Shown piece after piece: positions 35,401-48,695 of a DNA stretch of 64,000 nucleotides. A program made the translations under genes and the position numbers. Origin of the DNA: Ricinus communis (Eukaryota; Streptophyta; Magnoliopsida; Malpighiales; Euphorbiaceae); contig NC_063256.1 in assembly GCF_019578655.1 (NCBI RefSeq), positions 11,160,001 through 11,224,000 on the forward strand, given 5' to 3'. Below the pieces are notes generated by a model. The model saw only the letters and a program-made list of their open reading frames with translations, searched no databases and was not told the origin of the DNA. Every line of letters begins with the position of its first letter. Positions within the stretch are counted from its first letter, which is position 1.

Positions 35401-38400
35401 GGAATGCTTTGTGAAAATGTCAAAGGGGAAAAAGTTACACATAAGATGAACACAGTCTCTTAAGCAATTGGTATAAATCATCTTCACGCATTATTTGCAT
35501 AAGTTTCTATAAAATGGTAGAAAATGAGGTAAAGTGTTTTACCATGTAGGAAGTGCATATATTAAACAGAACCAGCAGTAAAATTCATTGGCTGGTTTTA
35601 AACTGTAATGTCACAAAACTAAGCATCCTTTTAATTGTATGAATATTCCTTCCAAGGTGTAGTGATGGATGAGAACAGATAAAAAGCTCATTTAGCTAAG
35701 CCGAATGATGGTAAATTACAAATATTTAAAATTAAAAAAAAAAGTTAAATAACAAACCTGATCACCCGAAGTTGACCAATGAGTGCCTTGAAGACCAAAG
35801 CAAGGAGGGAATGAACCTAGCGAAAACTCCTGTAATTCAACTCTCTCCTGCAAGAGTAGTAATTATTTAGCAACACATAGATTGATGTTAACATTTAAAT
35901 CAATGAACGATATATTCATAATGTTCAATACACGATTATGAAAAAAAAAAAAAAAAAACAGAAGTAAGACACTTACTATAAGTTTTGACTTACGCTGCTT
36001 TAAACGTTTCTGCAAAGAACAAGGTTTAGCTATTAGTTTGATCCTACAAGTAGAAACAACTAAACCACAAATTTGTCTTTCCGTGTGTGAGCAAGTGAAA
36101 GTGTTGTTGTGTATGCAAGCATATGTCTATTCATATCAATCAAAATGATAAATTCTATGGGATAATGATATAAATGGTCATTTTGATTTAGTTTCGTATT
36201 GATCATAAAATTTCAATTTGTTTCATTTCGATCATTCAACTACAATTGTACTTCAATTTAGTCACCTCCACAAATAAACATATCATAGGAATAGCCAATA
36301 TGAAAAGAGTAATAAAGAAGGAGAAATGCAATGTGTCCATCCCTCATTGGCAAGGTTATACCAAGATTATATGTTTCTCAGATCAATTCGCAAATAACAA
36401 CATAAAATAAAATAACCACAGAAAAGGAGAGTTCTTGGTCCCCTACCAAGCAGCTATGAAAAGGAAAGATAGCATTGAATCAATTTATAGCATTTCCACT
36501 TTTGCAGACAATTTTCTTGAGGTGTAAGAAAGCTAAGATCACCAATGAAATAATCAAATAAACTTGGGATGCTTCAGCAAAGCAACTCTATGTATTCCTC
36601 TATCCGTAGAGTAATTCATGATTTATTCGAGGAAAAAAAGTATAGCAATTGATAAGAGCACTTTTCAAATAAAGAAGAAAAGAAATTCAAAAATACTTGC
36701 CAAAAACAGGCAACAAAATTCTGGAGGGGCTTAGACATAAACACAAGGATAAGCGTTTTAATAAAAAGGAAAGAAATATATGATGTCTGCTATCAGAAAC
36801 TGTAATGTGATCTAATTTTGTATTAGATTTGTTCCCTTATAACTACAAGCCTATTCCCTTTAAGATTCGAAATATGCTAGCAAGCTAATAACCTTTAAAA
36901 CCATATAAGAGAAAACTATTAAATAATTCAGGTGAAAACAATCAATTTAACCATATGTTTCACCAAATTGTTCAGACAATTGACAATCAAGTAGACATTG
37001 AACAGAAGATGGAAGAAGATTTCAATTCTCAGTTTTCCTGTGATGCAATTATAGATCCAAAGAATTCTAACCTCAACCATGGATGAGAACCTTGTTGAAA
37101 GTTTTGGGTGTATGTAGTTGAGCCAAACTTCCAATAACAGCTTGTTCAGCCACTCGCAGTGTTCCACTGGTGTTATTGGCTGTATAATAAGGTCAATAAT
37201 TAAAATAATAAACCAAATACGACTTTCATTGGAGCACCAGGTAAAAGATAGGGAAAGAAAGAATAGGTACCGAGGTGCTCAATACAACCCGCTTCCATTT
37301 TCTATTCAGGTCTTCCACAAGTATTTGACGTTGATGGATGTAATACTATAAAGTAAAAGGATAAAAGTAGCAATATTTGATAAGAGCACTATTAAATCCT
37401 AACTGAGACCTTACTATTCATAAGACACAAAGCAGATAATAAAGCAGCAATAAACCCTTGAACAGCAACCTGAAATTCATCTAAATTTTCATGCAATTAT
37501 TACATGCTGAAACCACTTCTCATATTGAGGTTGTAGTGAAAAAGTAAGACAAATTGGCCAGGAAGCAGTTATTAGTTATACATGAACACAAAAGTGGGAT
37601 AATTTTATTGATCATATTTAAAACAGATAACCTAACAGCTTAAATCATGAAAAAGAAAACTGCAAGATCCTCTAAAATCTCCAGAAAAGTAGCTATTGCC
37701 TTCAAACAGAACACAGGTAACAGACTAGGAAATACCAAGCCATTCAAGTTATATGACATGAAATATCTTTAAAAAAGGAGTCACTCGCTGGATGCATTTC
37801 TGCAAATTTTATGCTGTTTGAATACTGACCCCTTTTTTTCATTTGAGAAATGGAAAGGATTTATTAAGCATTGGGGATAAGGAATTTACATTTGGCGGGA
37901 CTGGAACTCTAACCTCACTCCTAGAATTGCCTCATCTTTACCACTAGACAAAGACAACAACTTCACTAACATTGGAATAGACAGCTATAAAGAGAAGTAT
38001 AAGAAAATCAGCTAAGAACAAGTCATATGCCAAGAGTTGAACTTAATTTCTTATAATTCACCACATCTTGATTACTTAAATTTTCACCTTACAACTAAAC
38101 CTAAATAACAATTAAGCACCATAATAAAACTAAAAAGAGAAATTATGGACATCAAACATCACATATGTTAATAGAAAATAAGAACAATAACAGGGAGAAC
38201 AAAAGAATCATAGTGGAGAAATCTATTTGCGACAAATCTGAGGAAAGGAAAAAGGTAAAGAACATGTCAGCTTCCAACAACACAAAAACTGTCTTTCAAC
38301 TTTAAAATTTTTCTCATGGTATCCAAAATGTTCATGTCCAACAATTTATTATTTAAAAAGATAGAAGGAACGCGAAAATAACAATTTTGCAGTAGTAATG

Positions 38401-38675
38401 TCAAGTGTCAACATTATAGACTACTTTCAGAAACAATAAAGAAATTTACTTAAAAGCATAAGACTTACCTGAACAGTAGCCCAAACAGCAAGAACAAGAG
38501 GAACCCAATTGGAGAGAGAGAAAACCCATCTCTCGACACACCAAAAAATAAAAAATAAAGGAATTAAAAAAGGCAAAACAGGCTTCTCTGCATAAAGATG
38601 ATTCAAGAACTCAACAGCTTCTTCAACAGTGAAACTAACTCTCCCTTTTCTTCTTCTTCTGTCTCCTCCTGGCAT
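29488..38675 (-). CDS. NTMC2T3: SMP and triple-C2 membrane tether (SYTF/NTMC2T3-like)
   Basis: Fourteen exons: 38469-38675, 37271-37345, 37072-37179, 35977-36009, 35758-35847, 35262-35384, 33861-34004, 32660-33079, 31941-32075, 31197-31415, 30790-31062, 30509-30646, 30028-30330 and 29488-29709. They encode 829 residues (Arabidopsis homologue about 815, memory); all thirteen introns are GT-AG and phase 0. One or two hydrophobic helices occupy residues 32-68. An SMP lipid-transfer domain follows (about 95-265, with GFDWDTSDISIMLLAKL). Three C2 domains come next (about 292-458, 486-600, 619-731), then an acidic coiled coil (about 757-829). C2B and C2C keep KDL and DPYV calcium-loop residues; C2A lacks the DPY and is probably calcium-independent. 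This is the extended-synaptotagmin layout, so it should be an ER-anchored contact-site tether moving lipids. Intron 1 carries a SINE. Confidence 0.93.
34616..34885 (+). pseudogene. Coding-like stretch antisense to intron 6 of the C2 gene
   Basis: Open for 89 codons between stops at 34613 and 34883, without a long ATG-initiated ORF. The translation is charged and coiled-coil-like (YEQEKQKEMEQMKLEELKD, then RNILPVTMARTMDIAIEEG). Its composition is unlike random AT-rich intron. I do not recognise the family. It could be an exon fragment of a captured gene or of a transposon; it is unlikely to be expressed as is. Confidence 0.35.
35941..35958. repeat. Poly(A) run in C2 gene intron 4
   Basis: 18 A's on the plus strand, 18 bases from exon 4. 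On the gene strand it is a T-tract just downstream of the donor. Confidence 0.85.
37831..37960 (-). mobile_element. tRNA-derived SINE in intron 1 of the C2 gene
   Basis: The minus strand starts with an A-box-like TGTCTAGTGGTAAAGATGAGG. A B-box-like GAGTTCCAGTCCCG (37896-37909) follows about 32 bases later, then some 60 further bases, ending in AAATGAAAAAAAGG. Box order, spacing and A-rich tail fit a short pol III SINE in the same orientation as the host gene. No clear target-site duplication was found. Confidence 0.55.
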
Positions 38676-41600
38676 TCTTGATTAAGCAGCAATACCCACA
38701 TCAAAAATCAACCACTCAAGTATAAACCTTTAGTTACATATATGCACAAAGTTAAAACGGTTTTCTTGGGAAAGTTTTAAAAGTGTCTTTTGATTGAGTG
38801 ATGTAAATGTGATCCTTGTTAGCTTACTATTTACAACTTACATAAAGATATTGAAAGCCAAAAACAAAAGAAAGGGAATTTGTAGAGTTTCCATTTTGGA
38901 AAAGAAAGACAGACGAAAAGTCTACAAGGTCAAACAAACCAGATGATCATGAAACAAACAAATAGACATATTATAAAAAAATGCCATGAAATTTTAGTTT
39001 TTAGTTAACAACGAAGCCTAAGCTTTTAATTGTACAAGTGATTACTTGATTATGAAAGTGTAATATCCATTTGTTATATAATATTTTCTGGTCAAAAGTG
39101 TTTTTTTCTTTTGTGTGTATGTGGGTCTCAATTCAATTTGGATATTTCTGTACCACATAATGAATAATCTGCAATTCTAGATGGATTGGGGGTTTTGAAT
39201 TGAAAATTTAGCTGTTGAACAAAAAAAAAATTAAAACTTTATCTATCTTGGACTTCTTTAAGCAAATTTAAATTGTTATATACTTTTTTATTTTCTCTTT
39301 TATGATTGACTTTAGATGCTTTGGCGCTGAAATGGAATATTTATGTTAGTTTTACATCAGTAATACTTCTTGAAATGGGTGTGATATATAAGATAAAGAG
39401 GCTATATGATTATTCTTTTTAACTTGTTTTAATTTTATTCTTAATTTTATATAATGAGATTGTACTTAATTATTTAATGGTTGTTACTAATAAAATAATA
39501 TTTACTTAAACATAAAATTATTCTAAAATATATATTTATATATATAAGCTAAGTCCTAAAAATATTTATTAACTTTTTTTTAAATTAGCTTCATAAATTC
39601 AATTTAAATCTTTCAAAAAACATTTATTATATTTTTATATTAGGTTATGAAAATAAAATTAACAATTATTTTAACTAAATAATAATTATTAGTCATAAAA
39701 CATAATGTTTAGTTATATTTCTAAATTAATTCTTGTTAATGAAATAATGATATATACTTTGAAACATAAATTTATTACTAACTTTTAAAATTACTTAATG
39801 AATTAACAAAATTAATATGCAAACAAATTAAAATATTAAATTTAAATGAAATTTTGTATTGGCTTATCTTTTGATTAAAACTACAGAAATAATCAATAAA
39901 TTTAAAAGGTCTTAAATACTGTATAACATTTTCCACATTTGAATTTTTCTTAGATGACTGATCATTTTAATTCTAATAATATTTTGGAATGAAAACTTAT
40001 TTGTTTAAATTAAATTAATTTATGATTGTTGTTATACTAATTCCCCAACTCTCTGACAAACTTGTTGGCCTAGAAAAGAATATTAGAAGACCATATGATA
40101 TATAATTTATTGAAAGGGATTAAAAATAAAATAAATTAAATTACAGAAAGAACATAAAGGTTTCATTCCATGTGCGCGCCCTTTCCTTAATTAAGAAAAA
40201 AAAAACAAAAATTCCTTCAATTTTTTTCTTAAAAAAGAAAGGTCAAAGAGAAGTAATATATAATAAAATCTCTATATAATTATACATTTTTAACTAAATA
40301 AAATTTATGATTATAATAGATTGTAATTTAATGAAAATTTGAATACTAAAATTTTTTTTGGACTTAAAACTTAATTTTATCAGTGAAATAATAAAATCAG
40401 AGATAAAATATATAAATATTTTATTATAATATACTAGTGAAATTGAAAAAATAAGACAATATTACAATAAAATAAAAAAGAGATAATTTACATTTTTTAA
40501 ATTATATATATAAATATTATTATATAGATAATTTACAGTAAATTTTTTACTCGTATATATATATAAGAGTAAAATTTCAAAAACTAAATCAATCTAATTC
40601 TATTTGGTTCTATTCAGTTTATATTTTTTTTAAATCAGTTCATTCAATTTAGATTGTTTAAAACTAAAATTCTATAGATGTGATTCGATTTTATATTAAA
40701 AAGTTTGATTTAGCTGAAATAATTGGTTTCTATAATTATTTATTAAAATATATTTTATTTATTATAGAATCAATTTTATATTTAATTTGATTATTATATT
40801 TCATTATCTTATTTAATTTAATTTAATTCAATTGATACAAAATATAAATCGGTTAATTTAAACAGAACCGACCACTATTAAAAATTAGCAATAGCATAAG
40901 CAGCTGATTTACATATAATAATGAAAAAAAAAACAATTTTAATTAGGAAAATTATAATTTGGCTGTCGGTTCAACTTCAACTACCATCACCATGTGCTCA
41001 TTTAATGATTAATTTATTATGTTTAGGTCTGTATTTTTTATTTATTTAATTCATCTCGATCTTTAAGTTGAATCCGGTGGCCATCAACGGAGGACATGAG
41101 ATGCCGCCATCCAACGACATCATGCATGAAATAATTAAGCTACAACCGAACAGACACCAATCAAATCAATTCAAGAAAATCTAATTAATAATCAAGTCTA
41201 GGAAATTTGATTTTAATTTTAAGAATCTAATAATTAACTGAATTAAAAAATAATTGAAATACTTATATTTATATACACAACTTAAAAGTGTTTAATATAC
41301 TATATAATCACTGTAAGAAGTAGAAATATATTATAATAATAATAGTAAAGAATGTCAAAAAGAATAATTTTACAAATTAAATTAAATAAATAAATAAATA
41401 ATTGATGATTTAATGATTAATTAATATAAACAATTAAAAAAATTAAAATTAATTCAGGTAACCGAACCGTCAGCAATATATGAATAAAAATCGTCATCCG
41501 ATGTTGTAATAGGAATGCGATGTGTGGGCCTGCCTGGTAAAATGTGCTTGTGATGGTCAGACATGGATGGCTATTGATTGGATCCGCCTTTGGAAAATTC

Positions 41601-44600
41601 TCTAATGCACTTATTTTATTATATTATTGGCTCCACACTTTTTGTCTTTTTTATTGTCTACATCGCAGTTTATTTTATCTTTTTTCGAATTTTAACTTTG
41701 CAGTTTTAATTTTTTTTTTTTATATATAATGTGAGGTAAAATCCAACATAAGAGTTAAAGAAAAAGCTTAATCCAGTTTAAATTTATATATAAAGTCTTT
41801 TAATTATATAATAATTCTAACTAACAAAACGATTTGTCATTCTTAAAAATAGTATATCAATAATTATTTAAATTTAAATTTCATTTTTTGATTATTATGT
41901 TTATTAATTTTAAAATTATATAGTATTATTATTTTAACTATTATATTTTAGTTTTTATAAAAAGTAATTCCATAATAAACTTTATATAACATATATAATT
42001 GTAATTTTATTTAAATTGTTTAGACTGTGAAGTGTTTTTATTGTAAGCTCTGTGTTATGTTAATTGGAGGTAAAGCTCATCGTACCGTACGATTGGAATC
42101 CTTAAAAGCAGGAGTAAACTTTGATTGATGTCTTTAGATTTGGTAACAACGTTTTCATTTTTAGGTCACTCTTTCATGTTTCACAAAGATCGAAGTGTAG
42201 GAATTATTGTCCCACACTCTTCTAATTCATTATAAAATACTATATTCCTTTTTTTTTTCTTTTTATCTTATGTCAAATTATTTAATTTATTTATTTTATT
42301 TTTTCCACTACAAAAATTGTTTTCTATATTGTAATTCAAATCCCAATTAAAATGTGATTAGTTAAAAAAGATAAATAAAAATCTTTAATCCGTTGTTCTA
42401 TCTTCTAGATGTCCTCTAAGGAATTGAGATATTACCACACCTTATTTTATTAAAACCAAATTTAAAATTTAAAGCTTAGTTTAGCCATAATAAAGTCAAG
42501 TCAACAATCAACAATAGTTTAATCTTATATTTTATTATATGAAACCTTTTATTTTACTTTTTTTTTATTGTTATATTATTGTTTTCAAAATTCTTATTTT
42601 TTTAACTCTTCTAAAAAATCATAAATGTATTTAAAATAGTCAGTATTAAAAGTGAAATAGTTTATAAAATATTTTTACTTAAAATAAAAAAATAACCACT
42701 TTATTCTAATTAAAATACATCAATTTATAGAGTGAATTAAAGACTTTAAAAAATATTATTTCGTATTATTATTATAAAATAAAAAATATATTTATAATAA
42801 AAGCTTCTAAAAGGATAATATAAGATCTATGCATAGATAATTATTTCATATAAGTAAATAAAATATTTAAAAAATAAACGAAAAAATTATATATTTTATC
42901 AGGAAAATATAGAAAATATTATAATTAGTAATAGTGATAAGATCTACGGGTCTAATAATTTATTATTATTATTATTATTATTGTGTTTCATATGAAATTA
43001 AAGTTTTCTAGTTGGGCTTTAATATAAATAGGGGGTGGACTTGGACATGGCCATTCCCTTTTCGGCTTGTGTAAGATGTGAAGTTGTAATAGACGTGCAA
43101 CAGTGCCGATGGTAAGACCAGTACAAGTCAAACATTTGAAGGTGGAAAAATAATTCGATTTGCTGAAAATCCTTGACTACGGGTTAGCAAAATCTCAAAA
43201 AAGAGTAAATATTGAATTAAACTGATTTTTCTTTAGTTAGATTTAGTTTGATTAACTTAATTTAGTTTTTTTTCTGCTAAAATATATTTTTATCCAGAAC
43301 CCAGTTCACGAAACGACATCGTTCAGTGAGAGGTTCTTTTGTCTTTCTACAGTACAAAATATTAATCCTAAATTATCACTTCTCTCTCAAAAAGAAATGT
43401 CATCTTCATTTTTTTTTCCCTAACTTCTGCTTCCATGATTTTTCTTTTCTACCCAATCTCTAATTCTGTGCCTGTCGTTTTTCTTTTTTTTTTTCCTATT
43501 AACAAACCACTTAATAATTTTATTATTAAGAGCAATAAACTATATAACAATTATTTATTATTCTAGTGTAAACTAAGGACATATTCTTATTATAATAAGC
43601 AATTTTCATTCAAAGAAGTACTCTTATTATAATAACATTTCCCATTCTGCAATATACACTAATATATTTTATTTTTTTGACAAATAGTGGACATATTCTA
43701 GAGGTATTTTGAAAGAAAGGAAATTTGAATGTACAAAGTTTTGTGACGCAATGGCGATTAAATGAACAAGTCAATTTTGAGGCTAGGAATCTTTTCGTAA
43801 TGGTGGGCCTAATCAAGCCCGACTCTTGTTTGTCATAGCCCATTATTTGTTGGGATACTGCTGGGATCGAGATGAGTAAAAAGAAGGAAAAAAAAAAAAA
43901 GTAAATAATCAGTTTGCCTCCTTGAATTTGTACTGTTTTCAAAAAAGGACCTAAGATTTATATTTAATGGGCAATTAACCCCGGATTTAACTAAGATTAA
44001 TGCCTGTGTATCAAACGTCGCTGAAGAGCATGAGTTAAGATTTGACTAATTATATGTTTTTTTTTTTAATATAATAGGTCCTATTTCCCATTTCTTCCTC
44101 TCTCCATCTATTGTTTCTTCTTAGGAAAAACCATATATATAATCATTACCTTCACTCAAACCAAACCATCTCGTTAGTCAAAGCATCGCAGTGCCAAATT
44201 AAACTATCACAAACCTTTTCAAGCATATATCTGCATCCCTCAGTCCGACTATTTAAACTTAAGATTTTGTTTAAGTGGTTTATAATTAAAATATATAATT
44301 TTTAAATATAATTTTTATTTGGATGAAATTTAAAAAGATAATGTTTTCAAAATTTAGATTTAATTATATATGTATTATATTATTGATAACTCGGTAAAAA
44401 ATATGAGGTATAACAAAATCTTCGAGATCTTTAAAGATTAATTCGATTTTCAGAATATCTATAACGATGGTTAGAAAGCATCAAATGAGATTGTCTGACC
44501 TTGTTCGACCACTTATTCAAATGATAAAGTTATATCTACTTAGAATAGTGTGTAGTAGTTCTTTATAAAGAGACTAAAGGTTTCATTATCTTAAAAGAAA

Positions 44601-45719
44601 TATTATTTTATAGATATAAGACGTTTTAATCATATTAGGATTATTGTTTTTTGCTATCAATAGAATGTTAAAGTCGGGTCGGATTCTTCAAGTAGACTTT
44701 GATCATAACACGGTCTCTAAGGTTCCTAACTATAGTTAGATGTAAATTTAGTCAACCATCTTTTTCGAATATGATAGATCGGTATATTATATTTAATTAT
44801 TAATTATATATTTAAATTTAAAATCTTTTAGACGGATTCTACTATTAATATATTGAGTAATAAGTCCAACTTTTTTTTCAAACAATTGTAGTGGTCGAGA
44901 GGAACGTCGAATGGTAAACTTTGCTAATAAGCTAATGAGACCTTTTAATATTATTTAAATATTAATATAAATGAGAGATAATATTATGTATGATCCAAAA
45001 TCCAATAAAACTAATTCCACATTCTATATTATCAACTAGAATCATCCTATTGTTATAACTGGTAACTAACACTGCTTCGCATTTTTCCTGAACTGGGCGA
45101 ATTTGTTTTAAAGTTTAATTTTATTAATGATATTTCAGTTTAATTCCTTTTTTTTTTTTTTATATCAGAACTGTGAGTTTATTAGAATAAAGTATAAACA
45201 ATTGCTTTATGTTTAGGCTTTTTTATTTTCACTTAAGAGTTTATGATTTTTTATTTGTCATTTTGGATTTTATAATTTTATTGTCTTTTCAGTTTAATAC
45301 ATTTTCAATTAATACTGTTAAAATTGTAAAATTTTAATAACAAATTATTTATTAAATAATCTAGTATATATTATTTTAGAAAAAGTAATTTGTTATATAA
45401 AAGACTATATTAAATACCTTATTAATAAAACCAATATTTACTTTCTAAATTTATAAAAAATAAGAGGAAAAGTTTCTAAAATAAATTTGAAATACTTTTA
45501 AGAATATCTTATTGGTCAGTTCGATGATAAATCACTTAATAAATATTTTATTATTTAAAATAAATATTTATTAATATCATAACATAAAAGAAATTATAAC
45601 AATATTAATGGAAAAGTATTAAAAATGAAAACACCCTGAAACGATCAGAAAAAAATTGCATACCCTCAAGTGAAGAAGTACTTTTAACTGCTGCATGGTA
45701 TTATTTTTTTCACATTATG
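38676..45719. other. Long AT-rich intergenic region
   Basis: The left 200 bases hold the leader of the C2 gene. The remaining 7 kb has no supported gene. Visible items: AACCGAACC/GGTTC-like degenerate repeats at 40560-40900 and 41455-41470, an imperfect dyad AAACGACATCGTT near 43313, a (TTA)n run at 42962-42982, and a less AT-rich stretch at 44380-44900 that may be decayed TE sequence. None has termini or coding content good enough for a call. Confidence 0.5.
42960..42983. repeat. (ATT)n microsatellite
   Basis: About seven uninterrupted TTA/ATT units in intergenic DNA. Confidence 0.85.
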
Positions 45720-45995
45720 AACGTTACGTGCGTGATTGTGTTGTGTGGATAAAGCGCGTGAAAGTGAAAAAGTTAGAAATCTTAGAAACCAACCTTGTAA
45801 TTTTCCCGCCAAATACGCCGCCACTGCCCAACTGAAATAAATTTCCATGGTAAACAGACACGTGGAAGCCACTCTCCAACAGCTTTTTCCTTGCAGCACT
45901 CGCGCTTCGCCACGTCAGATCCTTCCTCTCCCCCAGCTATAGCGGCCACCATCACCTGGCACTTCTCTCGTACGACAACAATTCTTTCACGTGCC
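45720..45995 (+). promoter_or_regulatory. ACGT/G-box cluster upstream of the VQ gene
   Basis: Two CACGTG palindromes (45859-45864 and 45988-45993), a CCACGTCA at about 45910-45917 and an ACGTTACGTG at 45721-45730 lie 300-580 bases before the VQ start codon. Such ACGT cores are bound by bZIP (ABRE) and bHLH factors. A TATA-like CTATATAG lies near 46128. Confidence 0.5.
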
Positions 45996-46299
45996 TAAAA
46001 TTTCATCTTAAATTACTAAAATACCCTTACATCGACCCATCCACTTGTCAATATCATAGCTAAAAGAAGTTTCTTATTTATTTAATTTCAAACACAGGTG
46101 CTTGTGGACAATCACTTGCCAAATTCCTATATAGAATCCTGAAATGGCATTGCCTGCACACCACCCAATCAGTAACCCATAATTTCAGGTGCAAATGCAA
46201 ATTATTTGCCTTATAAACAAGGCCTCCCCTCCCAATCCCATCTCCTACTAATGCTATTTCTGCCATTTTTTCACCCCCTTTAGAGCTTAACCTAAAACA

Positions 46300-47013
46300 A
46301 TGAGCCCTTCCCCTTCCTTCCATGATCACCATGCAAAACCTAATAATAACACCACCAGTATGCTATGCCCTCCTCCCTTGAAAGTGAGCAAGGACTCCCA
46401 CACGATCAAGAAATCCTCCTCCTCCACATTATCATCACCGCCGTCCTCGTCTTGCTCCTTCTCCTCCTCCGCCTCCTCATTAGCCGTTGCAGGCCCTGCC
46501 AAGCCGCCCCAGCAGCGTCATCCCGTGATCATCTATACACATTCGCCGAAAATAATACACACGCATCCTAGGGATTTTATGGCGTTGGTGCAAAAGCTGA
46601 CCGGCCTATCGCATTCGAGCCTTGATCAGGCGCCTCGAGCAAAACAAAAAGAGGGTAAACTATCGTCAGAGGATGAAAATAATAAGAGCAGGATGAAGAT
46701 CGTGGGAAACGATGATAATGAATCATCTTCGGTGATTACAGAGGAGAACAATTGTGGGAATAATAGTAGTATAGGGGATGGACAAGTCAATTCATGTTTC
46801 GTGCCTCCAATTTTTGAGCCACCAAATCCTTACATCACTAACATTCCGGTTTTTACACCAAATTCAGCTGATTTTTTATGTGCAAATCAGCCTTTTTATA
46901 ATAACTATACAGATTCTTTATTTTTTAGCACACCTAATAATATGATGATGAGGACCTCCATTTCATCTTCTCCATCAACCTTGGAGGGGATTAATGAGTT
47001 CCGCGAATACTAG
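46300..47013 (+). CDS. VQ motif-containing protein (VQ20-like)
   Basis: Single exon, 237 residues, ATG at 46300. The VQ signature FxxxVQxLTG is exact at residues 93-102 (FMALVQKLTG), preceded by the usual PVIIYTHSPKIIHTHPRDF. The N-terminal part holds a Ser-rich stretch (39-60), the middle is acidic, and the C-terminus contains PPIFEPPNP, an Asn/Phe/Tyr-rich region and a Ser-Pro cluster. VQ proteins are small nuclear cofactors that bind WRKY transcription factors through this motif. By memory of gene order this is the counterpart of Arabidopsis VQ20 (At3g18360), a partner of WRKY2/34 in pollen; that function is not shown here. AATAAA at 47133-47138 is a plausible polyadenylation signal. Confidence 0.93.
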   Translation: MSPSPSFHDHHAKPNNNTTSMLCPPPLKVSKDSHTIKKSSSSTLSSPPSSSCSFSSSASSLAVAGPAKPPQQRHPVIIYTHSPKIIHTHPRDFMALVQKLTGLSHSSLDQAPRAKQKEGKLSSEDENNKSRMKIVGNDDNESSSVITEENNCGNNSSIGDGQVNSCFVPPIFEPPNPYITNIPVFTPNSADFLCANQPFYNNYTDSLFFSTPNNMMMRTSISSSPSTLEGINEFREY

Positions 47014-48695
47014 ATATTTTCTTTTTTCTTTTTTTTTTACATTTTTCATTTCATTGTTATGTTTTAGAAGATTTTTCTTTTGATAGATTCTTTTAAATTA
47101 TTTTTTCTAGTTTGGTTTTGATGCCAACAATTAATAAAAAGTTCATATAGAATTCTTCTTTTTTTTTTCCTCTTTTGTTTTGAATATTTCTTTTTCTTTT
47201 TCCTCAAGAATAAATTACAAATCATCTATGTTTATTAGTTCTTATCTATGTCTTGTTACAGGAGAATATATGGAAATTAAAAAATTACCCTTTTAACATA
47301 GTTTTCTTATAAATGTTTTTACTTAATTAATTGAGAATATGTTCTTGATTGCAGTTCTGGGTCATGGCCTAACATCTGTAGTTTTTTCTTTTGAAAAAAA
47401 TTGTTGGAACTGAGAAATTAGTTAATCGGTTAAACAAGAGATTTATGCCCTTATTTAGTCATTGAAAACCTTTTTTTCAAATTTCATCATATAATTAAGA
47501 TTTAATATTTTATAGTGTAGAGATAAGGGATAAAGATGAATTGAATTACAAAATATAATTAGTTGTATAACAGCTATTTTACTGTTACTCTTAATTTAAT
47601 TTAATTATCTTTTTTTTTTTTTTTCAAAAAAAGAAGCTCAAATCAATATATGCTTCTAGCTGCTTTTAGCTGTCTTTACATGTAAGAAGATTGGCACAGT
47701 GGCCGGAAACGACTGTAATTCATTTGAAAATCTAACTTTTGAATTCATATTCCCCTGTCAAATGTTTTTCTTTTTGTTTGAAAAAGAAGATACAATTAGG
47801 GCAGCAAATAATTTAGATTCATGGCTTTGACTTTTGAAGTAATAAGTGCAGATAAGCTAATCGGGCCAGGACATACCCTATATTATTCAAATATCTGTAC
47901 ATCCAAAATCATATAATGGATGGCGACTCTTTTTTCCTTTAAAAAAAAAAAGGATTTTAGATTTTGAAATTTCTTACATCGTATTCATCCCCAACAAAGA
48001 GCACAAAAAAATAGCATTACAACTGTGTTTACACCCTTATACTCGATTCTTAAACGAGGACCACTTTTGTTGTCCTGCAAAATGGAAATCATATACTTAA
48101 CAGAATTTCTTTTTTTAATCATATCGGTGTGACATTATTATTAGCAAGCTGTTAACAGGGTTCCTCGGTGAGTTAAAGCATCAGGAGAAATCGTCACAGA
48201 ACCCCTTTATCACAGGCACAAATTTCAGGGCCACCTTTTGTAGTTTCTGCTGCTCTTTTTTTTTTTCTTTTTTTTTTTTTTTCTTTTTGTTCTTTGAAAT
48301 ACTTGAAGAGAAGCTTCATAGATTTGTCGATTAGTTAAAAAGATAATTAAGATCAAAGATGTATGATGAGTTCTTGTCTGTTGAAGCTCACATATGCTTC
48401 ACCTTCCCAATTACTAAAAGAAGTCCAGAATTGGCATAGACCGCCATTCCAGCTTCATCAAACCTCTTAGCAACGTTAATTCCAGGAACTGACTTGCACC
48501 ATATACATTAGATATTTCATAATCAAACCAAGCATTTACATAGATGCCACAAGGATTCATCAAAACTGTTGACGTTTTGTTCAGAGCCAACAGATGATTT
48601 TCATTTTCAAATTATTACTTCCTGTTTAAATTTACACTCAGCCTGGAGCACACAACTGTATATGTACATGTATATTCTAATGCAAAATTACAGCC
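47014..48695. other. Intergenic between VQ and DUF639 3' ends
   Basis: The two genes converge, so both 3' UTRs fall here. Contains several T-rich runs (for example 48258-48287) and no supported gene or RNA. Confidence 0.5.

Noticed and set aside
43610..43942. 110-codon minus-strand ORF
   Set aside because: Low-complexity hydrophobic start made by a T/A-rich tract, no homology recognised, surrounded by AT-rich intergenic DNA.
46078..46332. 84-codon minus-strand ORF overlapping the VQ start
   Set aside because: Antisense shadow of the VQ leader and first codons, without domain features.
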